DNA of 52,500 bases from Cristatella mucedo (lineage: Eukaryota; Bryozoa; Phylactolaemata; Cristatellidae): NCBI GenBank assembly GCA_009760855.2, contig WPIO01000019.1:1857501-1910000 (forward strand), written 5' to 3'. Position numbers and translations under genes: made by a program. Positions 1 to 9,997 of the stretch are shown in pieces; positions within the stretch are counted from its first letter, which is position 1; the number at the start of each line of letters is the position of its first letter. The notes beneath the pieces were generated by a model. The model made no database searches, was not told the origin of the DNA, and was given only the letters and a program-made list of their open reading frames with translations.

Positions 1-76
1 CGTGGCTGCCGCTGGCGTCGTTTCGCTCTCGAGCCACCAGTATTTTGGCACGCAAAACTCGCTCGTTCCTATGCAG

Positions 77-313
77 ATGGAGGACAACCTCGAAAGGGAG
101 AAGAAAGCGCGCGCCGATCTGGACAAGGCCAAGCGAAAGGTTGAGGCCGACCTGAAGATGACGCAGGATACTGTCGAGGACCTGGAGAAGATCAAGCGAG
201 ACCTCGAAGAGAACTCGCGAAAGAAGGACCAGGAGATCGCCGGTCTACACGGCCGCCTCGAGGACGACGCCAGCCAGATCGCCATGCTGCAAAAGAAGAT
301 AAAAGAGCTGCAG
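77..313 (+). CDS. Mhc: Mhc exon a (window residues 1-79)
   Basis: Rod segment starting [20 protein letters not shown] and ending KIKELQ. The acceptor is tatgcag at 70-76. The donor GTTCGC at 314 is weak, but joining to the next exon gives the highly conserved [18 protein letters not shown]. Confidence 0.92.
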
Positions 314-2773
314 GTTCGCTCGAATGCACGTGACCGAGGGCACGGTCGCTCAGCTACGCCAGCGAGCGCACGAGCGAGCGCGAGGGCCGGCTTTCGATCG
401 ACGCGTCTTTCACCGTCGCTCCGATGCCCAGAGAGTAGCGAGGCCACCATGGTAGGCACGCTGACTGCCGCGAATCTCCTCCGTCCTTGACCGTGCAGGC
501 GCGCATCGACGAGCTGGAGGAGGAGCTGGAGGCCGAGAGAGCGGCCCGGTCCAAGGTGGAGAAGGCTCGCGCCGAGCTGCAGCGCGAGCTGGAGGAGCTC
601 AACGATCGGCTCGACGAGGCCGGCGGTGCCACTGCGGCGCAGGTACCGCCGTGCGCCCCCCTCCTCCCGCCGCCGCCGCCGCTGCCCCCCTCCAGCTGGC
701 GGCAGCTAGCCGCACTTGCGATGCTGCCGCCGCCGCCCGCCGCCTTGACGAAACGTAGGCGGCTGCCCGTATGCCCCCGACGCCGCCGAAGCAGCAGCCG
801 CCACCGCCGCAGTTGATCGGCTGATGCCGACGAGTGCTCGGGCGGCGCTTTGCCAGGTCGAGATGAACAAGAAGCGAGAGCAGGAGCTGCTCAAGCTGAG
901 ACGCGATCTCGACGAGCAGAACATGCACCACGAGGCGGCCGTCAACCAGCTGAAGAAGAAGCAGCAGGACTCCGTCAACGAGCTCGCCGACCAGGTCGAC
1001 CAGCTCAACAAGTCCAAGGCCAAGTGCGTCCCTCGCCAGCCCCGCGTGCCCCGCCCGCTGCCGGCCGCCGCCGTCTCGGCCTCGTTCCCTCTTTCGCCAC
1101 GCCCCCAGTCCGCTCGCCGCCTCTTGGCCTCCTCTGACGGCGCCACGCGAGCTGACGCGAGTTCGATCTGCAGGTCCGACAAGGACAAGGCGCAGCTGAA
1201 GGCGCAGTACGACGATCTCACCGCTCAGCTTGAGGCTGTCACGCGCGGCAAGGTAGGGCCGCGCCTCGGGGCTCCAGCAGAGACTATTCATTTTGTTTGT
1301 TTTTCAAGCATGATTTTACTTACCATTCAATTGCATTTCACTTTGCAGCAAATGTAAAGCGCCTAGAAAGAGATTAAGTTCTCTGAGGGCGCTTTATCAA
1401 GTGCATTGTTATTATTATTGTTATTATTATTATCATCGAGTGCGAGCGAGCGTTTCGTGAGGCGTGCGTCGCTAGCGCCTCTCCGCCCGTCCGCTCGCTG
1501 GCAGAACAACGCCGAGAAGCTGGCCAAGTCGCTCGAGGCGCAGCTAGCCGAGCTGCACGCCAAGCTCGACGAGCAGACGCGCCTCATCGGCGAGCTGACT
1601 GCGGCCAAGAACCGCTTGGCTCAGGAGAACGGCGACCTGGCCAAGCAGCTCGAGGAGGCGGAGCAGCAGCTCAACGCCCTTCAGAAGGTGCTCCTCCTCG
1701 CCGCTCCCCTCCGCGATAGCCTCGCTCCTCCGCCCCGCCCCCATTCGCTCTCCTCCCCGCTGCCAGGCTCACCTCGCCGCCCATTGGCCAGCCGCATTGA
1801 CGCACCCGGTCGCACGCAAGCGGCTGCGGGGGCGAGGCTGCAGCGACTGACTGGGGGAGACAACTTCTGAACGTTGCAGCTGAAGCAGCAGCTCCTCACC
1901 CAGCTGGAGGAGCTGAAGCGCCAGCTGGAGGAGGAGGCTCGCGCGCGCCAGAAGCTGAGCGGAGAGCTTCGAGGTGCTCAGGCTGAGATTGCCTCGCTTC
2001 GCGAGCTGCTCGAGGAGGAGCAGGAGGGCCGCTCCGAGCTGCAGCGACAGCTGGTCAAGGCCAACGGCGAGGCGCAGACGTGGCGCTCCAAATTCGAGAA
2101 CGAGGGCGGTGGCCGCGGAGAGGAGTACGAGGAGCTGAGGTAAGCGCAGCGGCTTCGGGATCGCTCTGCGCCGCTGCCGGAACGACTTTGCTTTGGCTCT
2201 GCGGGTTGTAGAGTGTGGAACTCGCTTCCACTATTCCTTAAGCAATGACACATCATCTGCTGCTGTGTTGACTGTGGCACATCCTGCCAGCCGTCCGGGG
2301 CTGCCACTTCTATGCTAGTCAATTTTACGGTCCTCTTGACTCAGCTACGCTTCCCACCTTTTTTTGCTGCATGGGATGAAGTAAATTGGCTCAGAAAGCC
2401 ACTTAGGCTAGTGCTCCATGGAAAGCTCTACAGACTAACCCATACTTCGTCCTTATGACTTTGACGTGTAAAGACGGAGATACTAAGGATAATAAATCAT
2501 AAAATAATAACGCGTTTATATACAGCCGTCGCAGAACTCAATCTCTTTCTAGGCACTTTATAAATGCTGTAGGGGAACCGTGATCAAATGGTTAGTGGTA
2601 ACATACACGATGTCAACAAGCGTAATATGGTTTCAAATCTAAATTCGCGCGAGCGGTGACATGCCGCTAGACCCAACGGTAACAGGCGTAGCCTGGAAGT
2701 CGTTGGTGAGCACCGGAGCAGACAGCTCCACAAAGTTAGGTGCCCGGTCTAACTCTTTCCCTGCCTCTCTGTG

Positions 2774-2860
<87 letters not shown>

Positions 2861-5800
2861 ATGTATATACATATTCACGAGCGGCTCACTGCCTGTGGAC
2901 TCGGCTGAGTCACAGTAATTTCGTCACAGAAGACAACGCTTCGCCATCTTGCTGCTTGACGTAAGTGCTCCATCTTGCGGCGTGACGGACTTTCTCGCTT
3001 TAATAAGTATCTAGATATGTATCTTGATATATATATATACTGTATATATAGTCTCGCAAAAATATGTGCATGTATATATATATGTTGCGCACCTGGCGAG
3101 CTCAGAGGGTCCGAGCCCAACCCCCGTGTCGACGTGCGCTCGGCAGGAGGAAGATGCAGGCCAAGCTCCAGGAGGCCGAGCAGAACCTGGAGGCGGCCAA
3201 CGGCAAGGTCGGCCAGCTGGAGAAGGCCAAGGGCCGGCTGCAGGCCGAGCTCGAGGACCTCGTCGTCGAGGTGGAGCGCGCCAACGCCAACGCGGCGCAG
3301 CTCGAGAAGAAGCAGAAGAGCTTCGACCGCGTCGTCGCCGAGTGGGAGGCCAAGTACCGCGAGCTGCAGCAGGAGCTGGACGCCTCGCAGCGCGAGGCGC
3401 GCGCCTACTCCACCGAGGTGCTTCGCATCAAGGTGCAGCTGGACGAGGCGGGCCAGGCGATCGAGGCGCTGCGTCGCGAGAACAAGGGCCTCGCCGACGA
3501 GATCCACGACCTCACCGAGCAGCTGAGCGAGGGCGGCCGGAGCACGCACGAGATGGACAAGCTGCGCCGCCGCCTCGAGAAGGAGAAGGAGGAGCTGCAG
3601 GCGGCGCTCGAGGAGGCCGAGGCGGCGCTCGAGCAGGAGGAGGCCAAGGTCATGCGCTCCCAGCTCGAGCTCAGCCAGGTTCGCGCCGACATCGAGAAGC
3701 GCATCGCCGAGAAGGAGGAGGAGTTCGAGAACACCAGGTGAGCCCATCGGTGCCTCCGAGCAGCCGTCACAGCCGTCGCCACTGCCTTGGCCCTTGCCGC
3801 CATTCTGACAGTTGGCGTTTAGCCCCCACCCCATCACACTCCATCGTCTTGCTCGACCCGCCCGGGCCTCCCCCCCCCCCCCGCTGCTGCTGCTCCCACT
3901 CGCCCGTCGCTTCTCTTGCTCAACCGAGCGTCGTCGTCTTAGGCGAAACCACGGGCGTGCAATGGAGTCGCTGCAAGCCAGCCTCGAGGCCGAGGCAAAG
4001 GGCAAGGCCGAGGCGCAGAAGCTGAAGAAGAAGCTCGAGCAGGACATCAACGAGCTCGAGGTGTCGCTCGACGTCGCCAACAGGTCGCGAGCCGAGGCCG
4101 AGAAGAATGTCAAGAAGCTGCAGCAGCAGTCAAAAGTAGGCCCGTTTCCACCCGCGCCCGCCGCCGCCGCCTCGACGGCTCTCGCGCTCGCCGATTCTCA
4201 CCCCTCAGCGCCGCCGCCGCCGCCGAGAAGGACGCCCACGCTAAGGCGCCGCCGCCGCCGCGCTCTCGTCCGCCGCAGGAGCTGCAGTCGCAGGTCGAGG
4301 AGGAGGTGCGCCTTCGCGACGAGCTGCGAGAGCAGTTCGCGCTGTCGGAGCGGCGAAGCGCGCTGCTCAACGGCGAGCTCGAGGAGCTGCGGCTGCTGCT
4401 CGAGCAGGCCGAGAGGGCGCGAAAGGCGGCCGAGGGCGAGCTGAGCGAGGCGGCGGACCGCGTCGGCGAGCTGCAGGCGCAGTCCTCGTCGGCGCTGGCC
4501 AGCAAGCGCAAGCTCGAGACCGACCTGGCGGCGCTCAACAGTGACCTGGAGGAGGCGAGCGGCGAGCTTCGCGCCGCCGAGGAGCGCTCCAAGAGCGCCG
4601 GCCAGGAGGCGGCGCACCTGGCCGAGCAGCTGCGCCAGGAGCAGGAACGCGGTCTGCACCTGGAGAAGCTGCGCAAGCAGCTCGAGGCGGCCAACAAGGA
4701 GCTGCAGGCGCGGCTCGAGGAGAGCGAGGAGAGCGCGCTCAAGGGCGGCAAGAAGGCGCTCGCCAAGTTCGAGGACAGGGTGAGCGAGCGACGCCGGCGC
4801 CCGGCCGCCCGTCGGCGCGAGCGACCGCTAGCGAGCCGGCCGTCAAAAGCCGGCGTCAGGCAGCTCGACGGCGCCGCGGCAGCTTCCCGTTCTCAAGCGG
4901 CCGCCAGCGCCAGCGGCCGCAGCAGCAGCAGTAGCAATCGTCACCGTCGAGCTTCGCGCGCGCGCGCCCTATCAGATCCGGCAGCTGGAGGGCGAGCTGG
5001 ACACCGAGCAGAAGCGTCACCAGGAGACGATCAAGAACACTCGCAAGAACGACCGCCGGCTCAAGGAGCTGCAGCTGCAGGCCGACGAGGACAAGAAGAA
5101 CCAGGAGCGGCTGACCGACCTCATCGACAAGCTGCAGGCCAAGATCAAGACGTACAAGAGACAAGTGGAGGAGGCCGTAAGTCGGCGACGGCGAGAGCTT
5201 GCGTGGGCGCGGAGTGACGGCGACGGCGGCAGCGTTTCGCGACCGCACAGCCGACGCCTAGCGTCGCCTTGCCAGACGCCACACGGCGGAGCGGAGCGGC
5301 GCGCGCACTCGACGCAGCTAGCTAGACACGGCTAGCTAGCTGCGTAAAGGTCTAGGTCAAGGTCTAGCTAGACCTTCGCTTTCGCGCCTCGCGCAGGAGG
5401 AAGTGGCGGCCGTCAACCTGGCCAAGTACCGCAAGGTGCAGCACGACCTGGAGGAGGCCGAGTCGCGAGCCGACGAGGCTGAAAACACGCTGTCCAAGGC
5501 GCGCAGCAAGAGCCGCAGCGTGGCCTCGGTCGGCCGAGGCACGACGCCGGGCGTCAGCGTGAGTGCGCCCACACCGGTTCATTCGCGGCATTCCTTGCCT
5601 GCTCGCAAAATGGCGCGAGACCGATTCATCTCTGCTGCACGTTTTTACGGACCTGCTGCGGGCCATTTTACGGACCTGCTACGGATATTTTTGTGGACAT
5701 TTTTACGGACCTGGTCCGTGCTTACCTCGCGCAAAGAACGCGTGCCTATCAGAAGGTGAAGAAGAGAAAGCGGAAGAGAAGTCTGCGACTGCGAGTCTGG

Positions 5801-6052
5801 CGAGCACTCAAAATGGCCTCCGCCCTCGCACGCAGCTAGCGCCTCCTGCGGGCGGGCGGGCGGGCGGGCGGGCGGGCGGTCGAGTGTTCGAGGTTCGCTG
5901 CGGCGGTGCCGCGCTTTGAATTTACGGGGAAACCGACGCTTCGCACCGGCTACTTGGACTTAACCCGTTTCGCGCAGGCTCAGTTTAGCTCGCCCTCGTC
6001 GCCTTCGAAGCAGCAGCAGCAGCAGAGCCGCCGTTCGGTCGAGAACAAATGA
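77..6052 (+). CDS. Mhc: Muscle-type myosin heavy chain, C-terminal rod half (12 exons, 5' part outside window)
   Basis: Twelve exons join in frame: 77-313, 499-642, 857-1023, 1174-1252, 1505-1687, 1880-2139, 3147-3737, 3943-4135, 4279-4779, 4976-5176, 5397-5558, 5978-6052. They give 930 codons and a TGA stop. The product is continuous heptad-repeat coiled coil with landmarks of class II myosin rods: [32 protein letters not shown] and DLIDKLQAK. This is the distal S2 and light meromyosin part, which dimerises and packs into thick filaments. Full-length muscle myosins are about 1,950 residues, so the motor, neck and proximal rod should lie upstream. All introns are GT-AG; the phases are 0 except introns 3, 6 and 7 (phase 2). 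The first exon begins at an AG acceptor (75-76), so its ATG is internal. The family is certain; the muscle rather than non-muscle assignment rests on overall sequence likeness. Confidence 0.96.
499..642 (+). CDS. Mhc: Mhc exon b (residues 80-127)
   Basis: Starts [20 protein letters not shown] and ends GGATAAQ, one of the most conserved stretches of the myosin rod. Acceptor cag at 496-498, donor GTACCG at 643. Phase 0 on both sides. Confidence 0.95.
857..1023 (+). CDS. Mhc: Mhc exon c (residues 128-183)
   Basis: Starts [20 protein letters not shown]. Ends in a split lysine codon (AA|G) with donor GTGCGT at 1024, giving a phase 2 intron. Confidence 0.93.
1174..1252 (+). CDS. Mhc: Mhc exon d (residues 183-209)
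   Basis: A 79-nt exon. The G at 1174 completes the split lysine codon, then [20 protein letters not shown] and ending TRGK. Donor GTAGGG at 1253. Confidence 0.92.
1288..1434 (+). mobile_element. LINE-A 3' end inside Mhc intron d-e (sense)
   Basis: Matches the last 145 bp of the LINE-A copy at 9660-9791: tttgtttgtttttcaagcat, then a ctttgcagcaaatgtaaagc segment, the stem-loop (arms 1355-1363 and 1388-1396) and a TTATTATT tail. It fills over half of the 252-nt intron. No clear target-site duplication is visible. Confidence 0.88.
1505..1687 (+). CDS. Mhc: Mhc exon e (residues 210-270)
   Basis: Starts [20 protein letters not shown] and ends QQLNALQK. Acceptor ggcag at 1500-1504, donor GTGCTC at 1688. 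The intron before it carries a LINE-A 3' end. Confidence 0.93.
1880..2139 (+). CDS. Mhc: Mhc exon f (residues 271-357)
   Basis: Starts [20 protein letters not shown] and ends EEYEEL plus a split arginine codon (AG|G). Donor GTAAGC at 2140 opens a 1,007-nt intron filled with repeats. Confidence 0.94.
2193..2498 (+). mobile_element. LINE-B 3' fragment in Mhc intron f-g
   Basis: Decayed copy of the LINE-B 3' region: tgtggaactcgcttccac, then tacgcttcccac, then the gacggagatac terminus seen in other LINE-B copies (33120-33185). Sense to the myosin gene. The tail is degraded and A/T-rich. Confidence 0.75.
2500..2640 (-). mobile_element. LINE-A 3' fragment in Mhc intron f-g (antisense)
   Basis: Reads, in reverse, the (ATT)n tail, the hairpin core ctcaatctctttctaggc and part of the LINE-A 3' UTR (ggttagtggtaacatacac). 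It lies directly after the LINE-B fragment tail. Confidence 0.75.
2786..2860. repeat. (CT)n microsatellite in Mhc intron f-g
   Basis: More than 30 CT units, interrupted once by GT near the right end. The reading frames it opens on both strands (poly-SL, poly-RE) are artefacts. Confidence 0.97.
3026..3086. repeat. AT/GT-rich low-complexity tract
   Basis: Imperfect TATA repeats about 60 nt upstream of the exon g acceptor. Confidence 0.7.
3147..3737 (+). CDS. Mhc: Mhc exon g (residues 357-554)
   Basis: Largest exon in the window (591 nt). Acceptor cggcag at 3141-3146. Contains [20 protein letters not shown], then [11 protein letters not shown], and ends EEEFENT plus a split arginine codon. Donor GTGAGC at 3738. 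Confidence 0.95.
3943..4135 (+). CDS. Mhc: Mhc exon h (residues 554-618)
   Basis: Acceptor cttag at 3938-3942. Reads [20 protein letters not shown] and ends KLQQQSK, with donor GTAGGC at 4136. It continues the conserved [11 protein letters not shown] junction. Confidence 0.94.
4279..4779 (+). CDS. Mhc: Mhc exon i (residues 619-785)
   Basis: Starts [20 protein letters not shown] and includes the conserved [15 protein letters not shown] at its end. Donor GTGAGC at 4780. Phase 0 on both sides. Confidence 0.95.
4976..5176 (+). CDS. Mhc: Mhc exon j (residues 786-852)
   Basis: Starts [20 protein letters not shown], includes [20 protein letters not shown] at its end, and has donor GTAAGT at 5177. 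This is the assembly-competence end of light meromyosin in the family. Confidence 0.96.
5313..5376. repeat. Pair of inverted repeats in Mhc intron j-k
   Basis: 13-bp arms at 5313-5325 and 5332-5344 (core gcagctagctag) are separated by 6 nt. They are followed by an 18-bp perfect palindrome aaggtctagctagacctt at 5359-5376. Both lie just before the acceptor at 5396 and could fold in the pre-mRNA. Confidence 0.85.
5397..5558 (+). CDS. Mhc: Mhc exon k (residues 853-906): end of coiled coil
   Basis: [20 protein letters not shown] completes the coiled coil. The basic, Ser/Gly-rich stretch [19 protein letters not shown] then begins the non-helical tailpiece. Donor GTGAGT at 5559. Confidence 0.95.
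5642..5716 (+). repeat. Three spaced copies of TTTTACGGACCTG in Mhc intron k-l
   Basis: Near-identical 13-mers at about 5643, 5667 and 5701, separated by short diverged spacers. Origin unknown. Confidence 0.8.
5848..5879. repeat. (GGGC)n microsatellite
   Basis: Seven to eight tetranucleotide units in the last myosin intron; G-tract spacing is compatible with G-quadruplex formation. Confidence 0.95.
5978..6052 (+). CDS. Mhc: Mhc terminal exon (residues 907-930), non-helical tailpiece
   Basis: Acceptor cgcgcag at 5971-5977. Encodes 24 residues containing SSPSSPSK, five glutamines and RRSVENK, then TGA at 6050. In this family tailpieces affect filament packing and can be phosphorylated; the SSPSSPS run offers serine-proline sites, though modification is only inferred. 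The exon is short but in phase, and the acceptor follows a pyrimidine-bearing tract. Confidence 0.82.
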   Translation, partial: AQFSSPSSPSKQQQQQSRRSVENK

Positions 6053-6945
6053 GCGGCGGCGGCGGCGCTCGCCGCCGCGGCTCAGCGAGGAATGGTTTGT
6101 ACTCGTAGGACCGCTCTAAAGCATGCGGCTACGGAGTGCCGCGCTGCGCGAATCGCACAGAGTGAGAGTAGTGCCGCGTAAAAAGTTTACCCGAGTGCCA
6201 CAGCACGCGGAACGGCGCAGACAGCCTGCACCGTACGGCACGTCGCAGAACCGAACCAGGGCACCGCACCGCGCCCCTTTGTGCAGCGTGCGAGCGAGTG
6301 AACGAGCTCGGCGGCGGCGCATAGCGGGCACCCAGGCACTTTACCGTTTCTCACAGGGTGCAGCAGCCGGCAGTCACCGAGTGCGGCGTCCGACAGCCGC
6401 GTTGTTGCGGCCGGGATTTTGATCGCTCTGCGCTTTCTCCGCTTTCTCGGTGCCGGCTCGGGGCTTCGCGCGCGCATGCGCGTCTCTGCCAGCGTCTCTG
6501 CCTTCGCCGAGTCGTTCGGCGAACCTCGGTGGCCGCGCGCTTCGCACGCCTGCAGACTCCTTTGGCCCGCGGCTGATCGTGGCTGATCGAGGCTGATCGA
6601 TCTGTTTCTTTGATCTCTAGGCGAGCGCCAGCTACCATTACAGCAGCCGAAGCCGAATGTCGACCGAGACGTCGAGACAGGAGGATTAGGCAGCACCCGG
6701 CGGCATCGTCGCGGCGCGGCGGCCTCCTCGTGTTCCCCGGCGCGCAGCAGCGCTTCCGCAGTGCGATTGGCGTGGCGTAGCAGCGTGCGTGCACTAGTGT
6801 AGCCATGACACGATATCTAGTCAAATTCGTCTAGACGCCGGTGCATGCGCTTGCGGCGAACGGACCGCACTGCTTCCACTAGCTGACAGCGTAGACTCGC
6901 GCGCGCTGTTTCGCTCTGGTTGAATAAACGCTCTTCAGTTCCGTG
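6053..6945 (+). other. Probable Mhc 3' UTR
   Basis: The stretch from the stop codon to just past the AATAAA at 6923. It is GC-rich with many open frames on both strands, but none looks protein-like. The 3' end is inferred only from the poly(A) signal. Confidence 0.6.
6923..6928 (+). promoter_or_regulatory. Poly(A) signal AATAAA
   Basis: Canonical hexamer in ggttgaataaacgctc, the first AATAAA downstream of the myosin stop, about 870 nt after it. Confidence 0.65.
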
Positions 6946-6949
6946 AAAA

Positions 6950-7535
6950 GCCGCCGCCGCCGCCGGCGGGCCGATCGTCGTCATCGTCGTCGCTGCTGCT
7001 GCGCGCGCATCGCGTTCGTCCGCCGAGCGGCGTCAGCGTAGAGGCGGGGGGGGGGGGGGGGCGACGCGCAGCCGCGCCTGCCGGCAGCTGAAGCGCGCCA
7101 TTCGCGCCGCGCCTCCGCCGCCTCCGCCGCCGCCGCCGCCGCCGCCGCGAGTACGAGCTCGGCGAGAGGCGGCGGCGGACCTACTCGGCGCGAGCGGTGA
7201 CGGTGCGAGCGCGCGCCGCCCGAGCGAGCGACGGACAGGAAAGACAGCGAAATGACGCCGCAGGAATGGGCGCTCGCTGGCCAGTCAAAGTGCAGGCGTT
7301 CGGGCGTGCAGACGACGGCGACAGAGGTCACGCCGAGGTCGCATCGTCGTCGCGCCACGCCCGCTCGATTTCGAATGACTTCGCCGGCGCTGCGATCGCG
7401 CGTGCCAAGCGTTCAGCAAAACCGCGGGCGAGAAAAGGAATGTGGCGGCAACTGTGGCGAGGACGGTGCAGTAAACGGCTAGCGTCGACCCGCGCCTTTC
7501 GAGCTACCGAGAGTACGCCGGGCAAATTTTTAGAG
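6950..7535. other. GC-rich spacer with poly(G) and (CCG)n tracts
   Basis: Holds a 16-G run at 7046-7061 and a CCG/CCT trinucleotide tract at about 7105-7149. Overlapping open frames on both strands are low-complexity Arg/Ala/Gly. No gene is seen. Confidence 0.7.
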
Positions 7536-7539
7536 TGGG

Positions 7540-7700
7540 AATAAGAATATAATTCTTTTGTATAACGCCCCAAGAGAGCTTACGAGTCAATTAGTTAAGA
7601 TAAATTAATTTTTATTCAGGCGCTTCGCGTAGGCCACGGGGCTCGAGCCCACGACCTCGATCAATTGCTTTCACATTGGCGGGGCTTGGCGGGCGCCTTC
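7540..7700 (-). mobile_element. SINE-C copy
   Basis: Reverse-strand tRNA-like head with B box (gggctcgagcccacgacctc on the plus strand), gcgcttcgcg, and the conserved tail ttgtataacgccccaagaga. An A/T-rich segment of about 35 bp interrupts the hairpin. Confidence 0.72.
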
Positions 7701-7703
7701 ACT

Positions 7704-7802
7704 AATAATGATGGTGATAATAATAATAATAATAATACATTTGATAAAGTGCCCTCAGTGAGCTCAATCTTTTTCTAGGCGCTTTACAATAGCTGCAAAG
7801 AA
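7704..7802 (-). mobile_element. LINE-A 3' end
   Basis: (AAT)n tail, tgataaagtgccctcagtga, and the hairpin half ctaggcgctttac. Only the last 95 bp of the element remain. Confidence 0.82.
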
Positions 7803-8390
7803 CTAGTGGCCCAAACCGGCGTGGCGAGAAGGGATGCTCTTCGGAATGGCGCAGCCAATGCAGAGGGCCGCCGCCGTTTCGACAGGCGGCGGGCGCGTGA
7901 CGCGGCGCTCGATCGACGCTACGGTGAGTTCGTCGGTTAGCTCTGCACCGGAATGGAGCCTCGAAGCCGCCGCCGCCGTCGGAGCGGCAAGCTTCGGAGC
8001 AGGCTAGTCCCAAGCCGCTCGTGGCGGCAATGGCGCGTAGATTGAGAGCGGAGTCTATTCGCATCAAAATCTCAAGGCAGCAGCTCGCTCTCCTGCCGTA
8101 CGATACCGCGCCAGGTGCGCACCGTCACCGCGGTCCAGAATCGACCGGAATCGGAGGACTCCCGCGTGCGTCGACCTCGACTTCCGCGGCAGTCGACGCT
8201 TCGGCGATTTCGCGATACGCGCACGCCTCGCGCCGCTCGCGGGCACACCGCGGCTTCCCCAGGGCGCTTCCAACGACTCACCAGCCACGAATAGACCGTG
8301 CCGGACGCTGGCAGCGCGGACTCGTGCCGACTGCGAGCGCGCAGACTGAGCCCCGTTTCACTACCGTTTCGGTCGAGTAACTGCGTTTAG
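7803..8390. other. Spacer, no gene seen
   Basis: GC-rich unique sequence. Open frames occur on both strands but without conserved motifs or splice-supported exons. Confidence 0.5.
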
Positions 8391-8395
8391 GAGCT

Positions 8396-8690
8396 CGCGT
8401 TTCTCCGTCTGCTACTCAACGAAGCCGCAAAGACTGTGTGGATGTTACGCAGGAGAGTTTCGCGTAGCGCCCTCAAGACCTGAAGCGTCGTCTTTCGGTA
8501 CGCAGTCGGTAGCAGACAGACTTTACCTCACGCAACAAGGAGAAAGTGAAAAGCATAGCCGAGCCAGTAGAGCAGTTGAAGTAGTGAGTAGAATGGAAGC
8601 GGCAGCTCAGGACGACGGCTGGAAAGGATGTGCCGCCGTAGTCGGCCGCAGGAAAGTAGACGTCGTCTCGCAACGGGCGAAGTTCCTTAA
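8396..8690 (-). mobile_element. LINE-B 3' fragment
   Basis: Plus-strand reading shows the inverted LINE-B terminus: gttacgcaggagagtttcgc, tttcggtacgcagtcggtag, ctcacgcaacaaggagaaag. Moderately diverged and 5'-truncated. Confidence 0.82.
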
Positions 8691-9087
8691 AAACTGCATC
8701 CGACGCTACTCGCATTCCTCTCCGGGCTTTTCCTGCCTGTCCGTTGCTAGCGCCACATGCAGACGGCGCGCGACGTCAAAGCGCTTCCGGGCGCACGGCG
8801 ACCGTTGGTGGGCGTAGAGAACAGGAGCGGGCGAAGTAGCGTCGTCACTCCTGAAGTATTAGGCTAGCTAGCTGCTGCACCGATCGCTTCGAAGCCACCG
8901 TCGCCCAGATATCGCGGCCTTACGCCTGCTACGTCTGCGAAGGCAGAGAGTATACTAAAAGCGCAAGTGCAGCGATTTCTCGCGGATGCAGCCGTAGCTG
9001 GACTGCACAGTTGGCTGCCGTCAAATTTACCAAATTCAAATTTTTCAAATTTACCAAAGGCCGCGACGAGAATGCGCTCGGCGCTCA
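8691..9087. other. Spacer, no gene seen
   Basis: Unique sequence with a short caaatttaccaaattcaaat repeat near 9030. No exon-like sequence recognised. Confidence 0.5.
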
Positions 9088-9795
9088 ATGCAGCGCGTCT
9101 ACACGCAGATCGACTTCTGCAACTCGCTGCTTGCTGGTCTACCGGCATGTGTGATCAGGCGATTGCAGCTGGTGCAAAACTCTGCAGCCAGGCTTGTCTG
9201 TCATGAGCGTCGCAGTTGCCACATTACTCCACTTCTCGCCGACCTGCACTGGCTACCAGTCAAGCGACGGATTGACGTCAAGGTTTTGTCGCTCACTTTT
9301 AGGTCCCTTCATTCCATGGCTCCAGCCTATCTCTCCGACATACTCCCCCATTAGGCCAAGCATCGTACCACCCGCTTTTCGGAATCCAACAGTCAACAAA
9401 TAACTTGTACAAACATTAAATCCTTTGGAGACCGTGCATTTAGTTCGTATGCTCCCAAAGCCTGGAACTCCCTCCAGACCTGCGTCAGAACATCCCCTGA
9501 CCTGACCACATTTAAAAGGAACTTTAAAACACACCTATTTATTACAGCATTTAGTGGGTCCCTGGGATTCGTCCTTCACGTGCTTATGCGTGCTGACACT
9601 GCATGCTGCCACTAACCGCATTTGCATGCTGACTCTATGCATGTCACCCCTAACCATGTTATTCCTTTTGTTTGTTTTTCAAGCATGATTTTACTTACCA
9701 TTCAATTGCATTTCTCTTTGCAGCAAATATAAAGCGCCTAGAAAGAGATTAAGTTCTCTGAGGGCGCTTTATCAAGTACATTATTATTATTATAA
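9088..9795 (+). mobile_element. LINE-A, 5'-truncated copy with 3' UTR and tail
   Basis: Encodes the ORF2 C-terminal region (DFCNSLLAGLPACVIRRLQL, then ADLHWLPVKRRID). The frame is broken by a TAG near 9353 and by frameshifts. The 3' UTR, stem-loop and (ATT)n tail follow, ending about 9795. It is one of the best references for the 3' end of the family. Confidence 0.93.
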
Positions 9796-9842
9796 AAAAT
9801 TCGCGACGTTACGCGTAGTTCTGAGTCACCAGCGAACTTAGC

Positions 9843-9997
9843 CGCGATGGTTGGGCACAGTGGTTTAAGGTGCTCGATCAAGGTCAAGGTGAATTTATTT
9901 GATGGTGAAGGTCGTGGGCTCGAGCCCGCGGTATACGTGAAGCGCCCAAGTAAAGATTAAGTTATCTTTGGGTGCTATACGAATGAATTTTATGTAT
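9843..9997 (+). mobile_element. SINE-C copy
   Basis: A-box-like cagtggtttaaggtgctcg, B box gtcgtgggctcgagcccg, gtgaagcgccc, diverged hairpin agattaagttatct and the terminus gctatacgaatgaatttta. A short insertion separates the two promoter boxes. Confidence 0.85.

Noticed and set aside
2875-4113. 412-codon minus-strand frame over the myosin exons
   Set aside because: It is the antisense shadow of GC-rich coiled-coil exons (poly-Leu/Ala) and runs through introns.
6187-6824. Overlapping 100-170-codon frames on both strands after the myosin stop
   Set aside because: They lie in the probable 3' UTR, have no domain, and are open in several frames because of GC content.
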